From: Flavisolibacter amylovorans
GTDB lineage: Bacteria > Bacteroidota > Bacteroidia > Chitinophagales > Chitinophagaceae
Reading direction: 5' to 3'
Assembly: GCF_039541815.1 (NCBI RefSeq)
Contig: NZ_BAABGY010000003.1
Coordinates: forward strand, 1-64,000
Length of the DNA: 64,000 nucleotides
The notes below the pieces were generated by a model. The model had not been told where the DNA came from. It saw nothing but the letters and a program-made list of their open reading frames with translations, and did not search any database. Below are positions 7,838 through 14,876 of the stretch, piece by piece (positions within the stretch are counted from its first letter, which is position 1; each line of letters opens with the position of its first letter). A program made the translations under genes and the position numbers.

Positions 7838-8535
7838 TGCTCCAGTGAAATGAATCCCTCGTAAATGGCCTTTCCGATGATGGCGCCCCGGCATCCGGCG
7901 TCGCGGAGGCGGTGCAGGTCGTCGAGGGAGGCCACGCCGCCGGAGGCGATGAAGTGCAGCTCCGGGAATTTTTGAACGATGTTCTGGTATAGCTCGAGCG
8001 ACGGCCCTTGCAGGGCGCCGTCCTTGGCCACGTCGGTGCAAAAGAGCTGGGTGATGCCCTTCTCCACATACTGCTGAATGAAGTCATAGATCCAGATGTC
8101 GGTACTTTCCGTCCACCCGGAGATCGTGATCTTTTCGTCGCGCACGTCAGCACCGAGCAGGAAGCGGCCGGCGCCGAAGCGCTCCAGCCACCTCGTAAAC
8201 GTGTCGGCATCCTTGACGGCGATGCTGCCCACCGTTGCGAGCGCGGCGCCCGAGTCGAACACAATCTGGACGTCCTTCTCGGCTTTGATGCCGCCGCCGA
8301 AGTCGATCACCAGGCCCGTCTTGCCGGCGATCGTTTCCAGCACCTTCCAGTTGCGCACCTGTCCGGCCTTGGCGCCGTCGAGGTCCACCAGGTGGAGGCG
8401 GCGGAGACCCGCGTCCTCGAACTGGAGCGCTACTTCAAGGGGATGCTCGTTGTAGACCTTTTTCTGTCCGTAGTCGCCGTGCGTGAGGCGCACGCATTTG
8501 CCGTCGATAATGTCGATTGCGGGAATGAGTTCCAT
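7822..8535 (-). CDS. hisA: Phosphoribosylformimino-5-aminoimidazole carboxamide ribotide isomerase
   Basis: A 237-residue TIM-barrel isomerase converting ProFAR to PRFAR. Catalytic Asp 8 is in IPAIDIIDGKCVRL, the second acid is near LLGADVRDEK, and phosphate loops FGGGI and ASGGV are present. Its ATG overlaps the hisH stop by one base (TAATG), implying coupled translation. Its C-terminus (Lys-Arg-Phe-stop) falls inside a tandem array, so the array probably replaced or extended the original end of the gene. Confidence 0.98.
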   Translation of the reverse strand: MELIPAIDIIDGKCVRLTHGDYGQKKVYNEHPLEVALQFEDAGLRRLHLVDLDGAKAGQVRNWKVLETIAGKTGLVIDFGGGIKAEKDVQIVFDSGAALATVGSIAVKDADTFTRWLERFGAGRFLLGADVRDEKITISGWTESTDIWIYDFIQQYVEKGITQLFCTDVAKDGALQGPSLELYQNIVQKFPELHFIASGGVASLDDLHRLRDAGCRGAIIGKAIYEGFISLEQLKRF

Positions 8536-9125
8536 TAGAGTTGCAGGAAGTTTTGGATGATGCGGTCGCCGGTGGCGGCGCTTTTCTCGGTATGAAATTG
8601 TACGCCGTAGAAATTGTCCTTGTGTACGGCGGCTGCGTAGGTGAGCCCGTATTCACAGTGGGCAATGGTATACGGACTGTCTTCGGCGTAATAGCTATGC
8701 ACGTTGTAGACATAGCTACCTTCGTCGATGCCGGCGAAGAGCGGGGAGCGCAGGTTGAAGAGCCGGTTCCAGCCTACCTGCGGCACCTTGAGCAGTGCAT
8801 CTGCCGGCAGAAAGCGGCGTACCCGCACCGGTACGATGCCGAGCGCTTCGGTATCGTTCTCCTCCGAATGGGCGCAGAGCAGCTGCATACCCACGCAAAT
8901 GCCGAGCACGGGCTGCGTGAGTGAGCGCAACACCCCGTCGAGGCCGTTCTGCCGGAGGCTGGCCATGGCGGTGCTCGCCTCGCCCACGCCGGGGAAGATG
9001 ACCTTGTCGGCCCGGCGCAGCGCTTCCGGTTCATCGGTCACTTCGGCTTCGGCGCCGAGCCGCTCCAGCGCGTTCAGCACAGAGCGGATGTTGCCGGCGT
9101 TATATTTGATTATTGCAAGTTTCAT
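8535..9125 (-). CDS. hisH: Imidazole glycerol phosphate synthase, glutaminase subunit
   Basis: 196 residues from the ATG at 9125 (MKLAIIKYNAGNIRS). The longer frame to 9440 would cross the tRNA on the other strand and is rejected. This is a class-I glutamine amidotransferase with nucleophile in GICVGMQLL and the His-Glu pair in VQFHTEKSA; it supplies ammonia to HisF. It is first gene of hisH-hisA-hisF. No his leader peptide is visible upstream. Confidence 0.97.
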   Translation of the reverse strand: MKLAIIKYNAGNIRSVLNALERLGAEAEVTDEPEALRRADKVIFPGVGEASTAMASLRQNGLDGVLRSLTQPVLGICVGMQLLCAHSEENDTEALGIVPVRVRRFLPADALLKVPQVGWNRLFNLRSPLFAGIDEGSYVYNVHSYYAEDSPYTIAHCEYGLTYAAAVHKDNFYGVQFHTEKSAATGDRIIQNFLQL

Positions 9126-9187
9126 TGTTACTTTGTCAAAGTTATTCGCCGTTGCTGATGCTTTGGCGAAGTAGTCCGGAATGAATC

Positions 9188-9260
9188 GCGGGAGTAGCTC
9201 ACCTGGTAGAGCGACAGCTTCCCAAGCTGTAGGTAGCGGGTTCGAGTCCCGTCTCCCGCT
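9188..9260 (+). tRNA. tRNA-Gly (anticodon CCC)
   Basis: A 73-nt cloverleaf. The acceptor arms GCGGGAG (9188-9194) and CTCCCGC (9253-9259) pair fully and are followed by discriminator T. The D arm contains AGCTCACCTGGTAGAGC. The anticodon stem ACAGC / GCTGT encloses loop TTCCCAA, giving CCC. The T arm is GCGGG-TTCGAGT-CCCGT. The 3' CCA is not encoded. It is transcribed against the flanking trp and his genes and has its own terminator. Confidence 0.97.
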
Positions 9261-9261
9261 C

Positions 9262-9292
9262 AAAGAAAGAAGTTCCTCTTCTTTCTTTTTTT
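9262..9292 (+). terminator. Terminator of the tRNA-Gly transcript
   Basis: An 11-bp stem (AAAGAAAGAAG / CTTCTTTCTTT) with loop TTCCT runs into a T tract, directly after the tRNA 3' end. Confidence 0.85.
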
Positions 9293-9420
9293 GCCCGCTC
9301 ACCTCGTAGTCCGCCGGCGGGGTCCCGGCTACCGCGTTCGAGCGGTGAACCTTCCCTAAAAGCAGTAACGTCCGTCGCCCCTTCGAATCCATCGTCGTTC
9401 TATCTTGCCCACCTAACGGC

Positions 9421-10206
9421 TCATCCCGTCTTTTGTTCACCCAGCACGCGGGTTAAAAACGTACGGGTCGCCGTTTCGATGTCCGGGCCCTGCTCGAGCG
9501 CCTGGATATAGGCCGACCCGATGATGGCGCCTTCGGCGTGCGCGCAGGCCGCGTCGAAGCTGGCCTTGTCGCGAATGCCGAAGCCCACGAGTAGCGGGTT
9601 CCGGAGGCCGAGTGCTTTCAGGCGCTGCAGGTAGGCTTCCACCGGCGCCATTTCGGTGCCGGCACCCGTGATCGAGGACGACGATACGGCATAGAGGAAG
9701 CCGCTGCTCAGCGCATCGAGCCGGCGTACGCGCTCGTCGGACGTTTCGGGCGTCACCAGGAAAATGAAATTGAGCCCCGCTCCTTCCACAACGGCCCGGT
9801 ATTCCCGCTCGTATTCATACATCGGGATATCGGGTATAATGAGCCCGTCGACGCCCACGGCAGCCGCTTCGTTGCAGAATTTTTCAAAGCCGTATTGCAG
9901 CAAGGGATTCAGGTAGCCCATGAGCACCACCGGCACCCGGATCTCTTCCCGGAAGTCCTTCAGCTGCGCCAGCAGCTTCCCGATGGTCATACCACCGGCC
10001 AGCGCGCGCGCGCTGCTCGCCTGGATCACGGGTCCATCGGCCAGCGGGTCGCTATAGGGCATACCCAGCTCGATGAGGTCGGCACCGTTATCCTGCAGCG
10101 CCCGGAGCACGGTGCGCGTGCTATCAGGTTCGGGAAAGCCCGCGGTGCAATACACATTCAGGAGCCGCTCTTTTTTTCGCTCAAACAATTCCGTTAGTCG
10201 GGACAT
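9421..10206 (-). CDS. trpA: Tryptophan synthase alpha chain
   Basis: 261 residues. It cleaves indole-3-glycerol phosphate to indole, which is channelled to TrpB. Catalytic Glu and Asp are in LIELGMPYSDPLADGP, and phosphate-binding loops are near GFGI and GSAYI. It is separated from trpB by 337 nt of repeats. Its ATG is itself embedded in the last unit of a tandem array (ACCAATGT on the coding strand). The gap makes internal transcription initiation or loss of coupling possible. Confidence 0.97.
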   Translation of the reverse strand: MSRLTELFERKKERLLNVYCTAGFPEPDSTRTVLRALQDNGADLIELGMPYSDPLADGPVIQASSARALAGGMTIGKLLAQLKDFREEIRVPVVLMGYLNPLLQYGFEKFCNEAAAVGVDGLIIPDIPMYEYEREYRAVVEGAGLNFIFLVTPETSDERVRRLDALSSGFLYAVSSSSITGAGTEMAPVEAYLQRLKALGLRNPLLVGFGIRDKASFDAACAHAEGAIIGSAYIQALEQGPDIETATRTFLTRVLGEQKTG

Positions 10207-10210
10207 TGGT

Positions 10211-10266
10211 TTATTGGTCTATTAGTTTATTAGTTTATTAGTTTATTGGTCTATTGGTTTATTGGT
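10211..10266. repeat. Seven-unit 8-nt array (YTATTRGT) abutting the trpA start
   Basis: Seven perfectly phased 8-mers: TTATTGGT, CTATTAGT, TTATTAGT, TTATTAGT, TTATTGGT, CTATTGGT, TTATTGGT. On the coding strand the next partial unit, ACCAATGT, contains the trpA ATG. Confidence 0.95.
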
Positions 10267-10390
10267 AAGGTCGTCTCTCCGTAATTGTCTTTCTGACCCG
10301 GATCATTTCTCAGTTGGCAAGCGCGCAAATGCATTTTGATGCGTCCTTACCAGCGTCGAGAACGGTTCCGTGAATATCTTGCCGGGTTGA

Positions 10391-10470
10391 TCACCCCATC
10401 ACCCCATCACCCCATCACCCCATCACCCCATCATCCCATCATCCCATCATCCCATTACCCCATCACCCTC
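10391..10470. repeat. Ten-unit 8-nt array (TCACCCCA)
   Basis: Five TCACCCCA, three TCATCCCA, one TTACCCCA and one TCACCCTC, all in one 8-nt register. Block-wise variants (five of one type, then three of another) point to expansion by slippage or unequal exchange. Confidence 0.97.
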
Positions 10471-10537
10471 CTTCGACTCCGCTGCGCTCCGCTCTGGATG
10501 ACAAGTGCCTTTTGTCAGGCTGAGCGCAGCCGAAGCC
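10471..10537. repeat. Inverted GAGCGCAG/CTGCGCTC repeat (REP-like)
   Basis: A left arm around CTTCGACTCCGCTGCGCTCC...GATGACA and a right arm TGTCAGGCTGAGCGCAGCCG pair imperfectly. This resembles a widespread class of intergenic palindromic sequences. It sits directly downstream of trpB and may form a 3' hairpin. Confidence 0.6.
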
Positions 10538-10543
10538 AGCACA

Positions 10544-11740
10544 TTAACCCATCGCACTCATATAAGTGGCGAGGTCCTTGTCGCCGCGGCCGCTGAGGCA
10601 GACGACCACAACATCCTTTTCGTTCAGATCCAGCTGGCGCAGGGCCGCAAAGGCATGGCCGGTTTCGAGGGCCGGAATGATGCCTTCGAGCCTGGCTACT
10701 TCGAAGGAAGCGTTGAGTGCGTCCTCATCGGTGACGCAGAGGAACTGCCCCCGGCCGCTGGCATGCAGGTGCGCATGCAGGGGCCCGATGCCCGGGTAGT
10801 CGAGTCCCGCAGAAATACTGTGCGGCTCCACCACCTGCCCGTCGGGCGTCTGCATTACGAGGCTGCGGCTGCCATGCAGGATGCCTTCCGTTCCAAGGCG
10901 CGTGGTGGCGGCGCTGCGGCCGCTCTCCACGCCATGACCCGCGGCCTCTACAGCAATGATCTGCACCGACGGCTCGTCGAGGAAGTGGTAGAAGGCACCG
11001 GCGGCATTGGAACCCCCGCCCACGCAGGCCACCACGTGGGTCGGCAGCTCGCTGCCCGTGCGCTCGTGTAATTGCCGGCGCACCTCGGCGCTGATGACGC
11101 TCTGGAAGCGCGCCACGAGGTCGGGGTATGGATGCGGACCCACCACCGACCCGATGATGTAATGCGTATCGTGCGGATGACCGATCCAGTCGCGGATGGC
11201 CTCGTTGGTGGCATCCTTCAGGGTCTTGGAGCCGCTGGTGGCAGGACGCACCGTGGCGCCGAGCATCCGCATCCGCGCCACGTTGGGCGCCTGTCGCTCC
11301 ATGTCTTTCTCCCCCATGTACACAATACATTCGATGCCTTTGAGCGCGCACACCGTGGCCGTGGCCACTCCGTGCTGCCCGGCGCCCGTCTCCGCGATGA
11401 TGCGCTTTTTGCCGAGCCGCTGCGCGAGCAGGATCTGGCCAACGGTGTTGTTGATCTTGTGTGCGCCGGTATGGCAAAGGTCCTCGCGTTTCAGGTATAC
11501 CTGGGTGCCGTGGAGGCGGCTGAGGCGCTCCGCGAAAAAGAGCGGTGTGGGCCGGCCCACGTAGTCGCGCAGCAGCTGCGCATACTCTTCCCGGAACGAA
11601 GGATCCTCGAGCAGCTCCTTATAGCGGCTGCGCAGCTCCGCTACGTTGCGGTGCAGCATTTCGGGGATGTAGGCTCCGCCAAAGCGGCCGTAGTAGCCCT
11701 CCTCATCGGGGTGAAAGTTCGTTGTGGTGCTTGCGTTCAT
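10544..11740 (-). CDS. trpB: Tryptophan synthase beta chain
   Basis: 398 residues from the ATG at 11740 (MNASTTTNFHPDEEGYYGRFGG); the longer frame to 11872 overlaps trpF. A PLP enzyme joining indole and serine. The PLP lysine is in HTGAHKINNTVGQ, the phosphate-binding CVGGGSNAAG loop and the conserved Glu-containing REDLCH are present, and the C-terminal SGRGDKDL is intact. It lies 11 nt after trpF. Confidence 0.98.
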   Translation of the reverse strand: MNASTTTNFHPDEEGYYGRFGGAYIPEMLHRNVAELRSRYKELLEDPSFREEYAQLLRDYVGRPTPLFFAERLSRLHGTQVYLKREDLCHTGAHKINNTVGQILLAQRLGKKRIIAETGAGQHGVATATVCALKGIECIVYMGEKDMERQAPNVARMRMLGATVRPATSGSKTLKDATNEAIRDWIGHPHDTHYIIGSVVGPHPYPDLVARFQSVISAEVRRQLHERTGSELPTHVVACVGGGSNAAGAFYHFLDEPSVQIIAVEAAGHGVESGRSAATTRLGTEGILHGSRSLVMQTPDGQVVEPHSISAGLDYPGIGPLHAHLHASGRGQFLCVTDEDALNASFEVARLEGIIPALETGHAFAALRQLDLNEKDVVVVCLSGRGDKDLATYMSAMG

Positions 11741-11751
11741 CGTCGGTTTGT

Positions 11752-12405
11752 TTAATGATCGTTCTGTACGTGGCCCGAGCGGCTGGCGTGGAGTTCGCTC
11801 AGAAACGTCGCCACCACGGCCATATCCTTGACGCCGGGCTCCGTTTCGAAGCGGCTGTTGATGTCGATGCAATACAGGAAGGGATGATAAAAGCTGCGGA
11901 TCTTTTCGAGGTCGTCGGGACCGATACCGCCGCTCAGGAAGAACAGCTTGTCGACCAGCGCCTTCTCGAGCAGCTTCCAGTCGAAGGAGCGGCCGCTGCC
12001 GCCGTAATCTTCCGTGCGCGTATCGAACAGGAAGTAATCGCAGACCGCGTGGTAGGGTGCCACCAGGGCGTCAATATCCGTGTCGGCCCCGATGCGGAAG
12101 GCCTTGATGATGTTGACGCGGTCGCGCAGGCCGGCGCAATATTCGGGCGACTCGTCGCCGTGCAGCTGCACCGCCGTGAGGTTGTAGCGCTCCGTATCGG
12201 CCATTACTTTCGCGGCATCCTCGTTCACATACACACCGATCTTGGAGATACCGACCCGCTCCAGCTCGTCGGCTGCCGCTTCGGTAAAGGGCAGCGCGGA
12301 CCGCTTCGACCCGGCATACAACACCAGACCGACGTAGTCGACACCCAGCTCATGGGCCCGCTCCATCTGGGCGATCGAGGTCAGCCCGCATACTTTAAGC
12401 TTCAT
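11752..12405 (-). CDS. trpF: Phosphoribosylanthranilate isomerase
   Basis: A 217-residue TIM barrel converting PRA to CdRP. The catalytic Cys is in KVCGLTS (about residue 6) and the catalytic Asp in FLFDTRTEDYGGSG. The phosphate loop LSGGIGPDDL and the DINSRFE motif are present. It overlaps the end of trpC by 11 nt. Confidence 0.97.
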   Translation of the reverse strand: MKLKVCGLTSIAQMERAHELGVDYVGLVLYAGSKRSALPFTEAAADELERVGISKIGVYVNEDAAKVMADTERYNLTAVQLHGDESPEYCAGLRDRVNIIKAFRIGADTDIDALVAPYHAVCDYFLFDTRTEDYGGSGRSFDWKLLEKALVDKLFFLSGGIGPDDLEKIRSFYHPFLYCIDINSRFETEPGVKDMAVVATFLSELHASRSGHVQNDH

Positions 12406-13198
12406 CGGATAATTTTTTAATGTTCCCTACAAAAGCGGCAAAGGCCGAGCCGGGATCCGCCTCCTTCATGAACCGCTCCCCGATCAGGAAGCCGTCGAAG
12501 CCGTGTGCCTTCAGGAACAGTAAGTCCTCCGGCGAGCTGATGCCGCTCTCGGCCACCTTCAGCTTCCCCGCAGGCAGGGCTTTTGCGAGCTGCACCGACC
12601 GGTCCAGATCCACCGAAAAGGTCTTCAGGTTCCGGTTGTTGATGCCCACGAGGTCCACTTCGGGGCAAACGTGCCCGAGCTCCTCGTCGCCGTGCAATTC
12701 GAGCAGTACCTCGAGGCCCAGGCTTTTGGCCTCTGCCGCCAGCTCCCGCACCTGCGCCGGCTCCAGGATGGCGGCGATCAGGAGGATCACGTCGGCGCCA
12801 AAGGCACGCGCCTCGTGCAGCTGGTACGGATCGATGGTGAAGTCCTTGCGGAGCAGCGGCGCCTCGACCATAGTGCGGGATTCTTCCAGGTCCGACAGGT
12901 TGCCACCGAAGAAGGGCGCGTCGGTCAGGATCGAGATACCGGCAGCGCCATACTGGTCGTAGGCCGGCACGGCGATCCGGGGCGACGCCAGCTCATGGGC
13001 GATCCAGCCCTTGCTCGGCGATTTGCGCTTGAATTCGGCGATGATGCCGGTGCTGCCCGGGAGGGCCAGCGTATAGGCGAGGGAGCGGCGCGGGGCAGCG
13101 TACAACGGACGCTCCTTCAGCTCCGTGAGCGTACGCTCCACTTTCCGGTCGGCCACCTCGTGGCGCTTTTGCTGTACGATTTTTTCGAGGATGTTCAT
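12395..13198 (-). CDS. trpC: Indole-3-glycerol phosphate synthase
   Basis: 267 residues, monofunctional (not fused to TrpF as in enterobacteria). The signature IIAEFKRKSPSKGWI, the catalytic Lys in LLRKDFTID and the Glu in VAESGISSPEDL are intact. It overlaps trpD by 4 nt (ATGA) and trpF by 11 nt. Confidence 0.97.
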   Translation of the reverse strand: MNILEKIVQQKRHEVADRKVERTLTELKERPLYAAPRRSLAYTLALPGSTGIIAEFKRKSPSKGWIAHELASPRIAVPAYDQYGAAGISILTDAPFFGGNLSDLEESRTMVEAPLLRKDFTIDPYQLHEARAFGADVILLIAAILEPAQVRELAAEAKSLGLEVLLELHGDEELGHVCPEVDLVGINNRNLKTFSVDLDRSVQLAKALPAGKLKVAESGISSPEDLLFLKAHGFDGFLIGERFMKEADPGSAFAAFVGNIKKLSDEA

Positions 13199-14187
13199 TG
13201 GAGGGAGATGAGTTTTTCGAAGGAGCGGAGGGCGCTGCCGCTTTCGAGGCTTTCCACGGCAGCATCATAGGCGGCATCGTAGGCCGCGTACCCACCGGAG
13301 CCCTGCAAAGCGAGGGCCGCATTGGCCAGCACCACGGCGTTTTGCGCCCAGGAGCCTTCTCCGCGAAGGATCTTCACAAATATTTTGGCGGCGTCGGCCA
13401 CGCTGTTGCCGCCGCTGATGTCGGCCGGCTGCACGCTGCGCTTACCCAGCACCTGGGGCGACAGTACGCGCTCGCCTTCCGGGGTGATCACCTTCGTGTC
13501 GTTGGTCAGCGATACCTCGTCGTAGCCGTCGAGCCCGTGGATGAGGGTGAAGGCGCGGCCATCCAGCTGCAGCAGGTAGTTGTAGATCCGTGCCAGCTCG
13601 AGGCTGTACACGCCCACCAGCTGGAAGGCGGGTGCGGCCGGGTTTACGAGCGGTCCCAGCATGTTGAAGAAGGTGCGGAAGCCGAGGCTTTTGCGAAGCG
13701 GCCCCACTACTTTAAGCGCCGGGTGGAAAAGGGGTGCGTGCAGAAAGGTGAAGCCCGTCGCTTCGAGCTCGCGCTGCAGGCGCCCGGTATCGCTCGAGAA
13801 GCGGTAGCCGAGCGTTTCCATCACGTTGGAAGCCCCGGAGATGGAGGAGGCCCCGTAGTTGCCGTGCTTGGCCACCTTGCCGCCTGCACCCGCCACGATG
13901 AAGCAGGCGAGGGTGGAGATGTTGAAGGTGTTCTTGCCGTCGCCGCCGGTGCCTACGATGTCGATGGGCGCGAAGTCGGCGAGCGGCGCCGGAACGGCCA
14001 GCTCCAGGAGGCCATCGCGGAAGCCGAGGAGCTCGTCGATCGTGATGGTGCGCATCAGGTACACGGTCATGAAGGCCGCGATCTCGGTATCGTTGAAGCG
14101 CGCGCCGGCGAGGTCCAGCATGATCTGGCGGGCCGTGGCGCGGTCGAGGGTCTTGTGCTCGAAGAGTTGTTGGAGGATCTTTTTCAT
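13195..14187 (-). CDS. trpD: Anthranilate phosphoribosyltransferase
   Basis: 330 residues from the ATG at 14187 (MKKILQQLFEHKTL). The extra upstream residues MTIDHSPLTQ in the longer frame are encoded by the CATTGAC tandem array, so the inner start is preferred. The PRPP-binding motif IVGTGGDGKNTFNIST and KHGNYGASS are intact, and the enzyme is not fused to TrpG. It is coupled to trpC by a 4-nt overlap. Confidence 0.96.
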   Translation of the reverse strand: MKKILQQLFEHKTLDRATARQIMLDLAGARFNDTEIAAFMTVYLMRTITIDELLGFRDGLLELAVPAPLADFAPIDIVGTGGDGKNTFNISTLACFIVAGAGGKVAKHGNYGASSISGASNVMETLGYRFSSDTGRLQRELEATGFTFLHAPLFHPALKVVGPLRKSLGFRTFFNMLGPLVNPAAPAFQLVGVYSLELARIYNYLLQLDGRAFTLIHGLDGYDEVSLTNDTKVITPEGERVLSPQVLGKRSVQPADISGGNSVADAAKIFVKILRGEGSWAQNAVVLANAALALQGSGGYAAYDAAYDAAVESLESGSALRSFEKLISLQ

Positions 14188-14190
14188 CTG

Positions 14191-14219
14191 GGTCAATGGT
14201 GAATGGTCAATGGTCAATG
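14191..14219. repeat. Tandem 7-nt array (CATTGAC) between trpG and trpD
   Basis: Four units of about 7 nt, CATTGAC, CATTGAC, CATTCAC, CATTGAC on the coding strand, fill the trpG-trpD spacer and stop a few bases before the trpD ATG. Confidence 0.85.
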
Positions 14220-14223
14220 CGCG

Positions 14224-14802
14224 CTATTTACCGAGCCAGTTCTTGATGATTTGTGCGCCGTTGGGGGTAAGCACGCTTTCGGGATGGAACTGCACGCCCT
14301 GGACGTCCAGCTCCTTGTGGCGTAAGGCCATAATGTAGCCATTGTCGTCGGTTGCCGTTACAGTGAGCTCCTTCGGAAAGTTATCGTTACTCACCACCCA
14401 GCTATGGTATCGCCCAACCTCGATGTCGTCGGGCAACCCGCGGAACAGGTCCCCTTTGACGATTGACGATTCACGCTTCACGCGCGCCGGCGTGGCCACC
14501 CCATGAAACACGGTATCGAGGTTCACGAGCGTTCCGCCGAAGGCCTGCCCGATGGCCTGGTGACCGAGGCAGACGCCCAGGATCGGTTTTTTGCCGGCAT
14601 ATTCCTTAATGAGCGGCAGCAGCAGGCCCGCCTCCTCCGGGATACCCGGACCGGGCGAGAGGATGACGCGGTCGAACCGGGCCACTTCACTAAGCGGCAG
14701 CTGGTCGTTGCGGTGCACTTCCACAGGCTCGTCGGTGAGCGTGCGCACGAGGTGCACCAGGTTATACGTAAAAGAATCGTAGTTGTCGAAAACAAGTATC
14801 AC
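14224..14802 (-). CDS. trpG: Anthranilate synthase, glutamine amidotransferase component
   Basis: 192 residues if a GTG at 14802 is used, giving the family-typical N-terminus (M)ILVFDNYDSFTYNLVH. The ATG at 14847 adds 15 residues (MGSSPLLINRTNTIH) that are not conserved in the family and overlap the array. The nucleophile Cys is in GVCLGHQAIGQAF, the oxyanion motif is SPGPGIPEEAG, and the His-Glu pair is in GVQFHPESVLTP. It provides ammonia to TrpE. The start choice is moderately certain. Confidence 0.94.
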   Translation of the reverse strand: MILVFDNYDSFTYNLVHLVRTLTDEPVEVHRNDQLPLSEVARFDRVILSPGPGIPEEAGLLLPLIKEYAGKKPILGVCLGHQAIGQAFGGTLVNLDTVFHGVATPARVKRESSIVKGDLFRGLPDDIEVGRYHSWVVSNDNFPKELTVTATDDNGYIMALRHKELDVQGVQFHPESVLTPNGAQIIKNWLGK

Positions 14803-14831
14803 GTGTATCGTATTAGTACGGTTAATCAAAA

Positions 14832-14876
14832 GCGGGCTCGAACCCACAAAACCTCAAAAACCTTAAAAACCTTCTA
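14832..14876. repeat. AAGGTTTTT-type 9-nt array starting at the trpE stop codon
   Basis: On the coding strand the trpE TAG is followed at once by AAGGTTTTT, AAGGTTTTT, GAGGTTTTG and TGGGTTCGAG (period 9). The array fills most of the trpE-trpG spacer. Confidence 0.85.

Larger units (their letters stand above)
10207..10543. other. Repeat-filled spacer between trpB and trpA (337 nt)
   Basis: No gene is supported here. From the trpA end it holds the YTATTRGT array (10211-10266), about 120 nt of unique sequence, ten copies of a TCACCCCA-type 8-mer (10391-10470), and then a GAGCGCAGCCGAAG-type inverted repeat up to trpB. Elsewhere the trp genes are 11 nt apart or overlap, so this gap is exceptional within the operon. 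Confidence 0.8.

Noticed and set aside
10391..10470. Possible CRISPR array
   Set aside because: Units are only 8 nt, contiguous and without unique spacers.
13198..14202. A 334-codon plus-strand frame antisense to trpD
   Set aside because: The trpD frame carries the diagnostic PRPP motif; the antisense frame has no family features.
14831..14847. GTGGGTTCGAGCCCGC resembles a tRNA T-arm
   Set aside because: One C is missing for a proper 7-nt loop and 5-bp stem, no other tRNA parts flank it, and it continues the period-9 array from the trpE stop codon.
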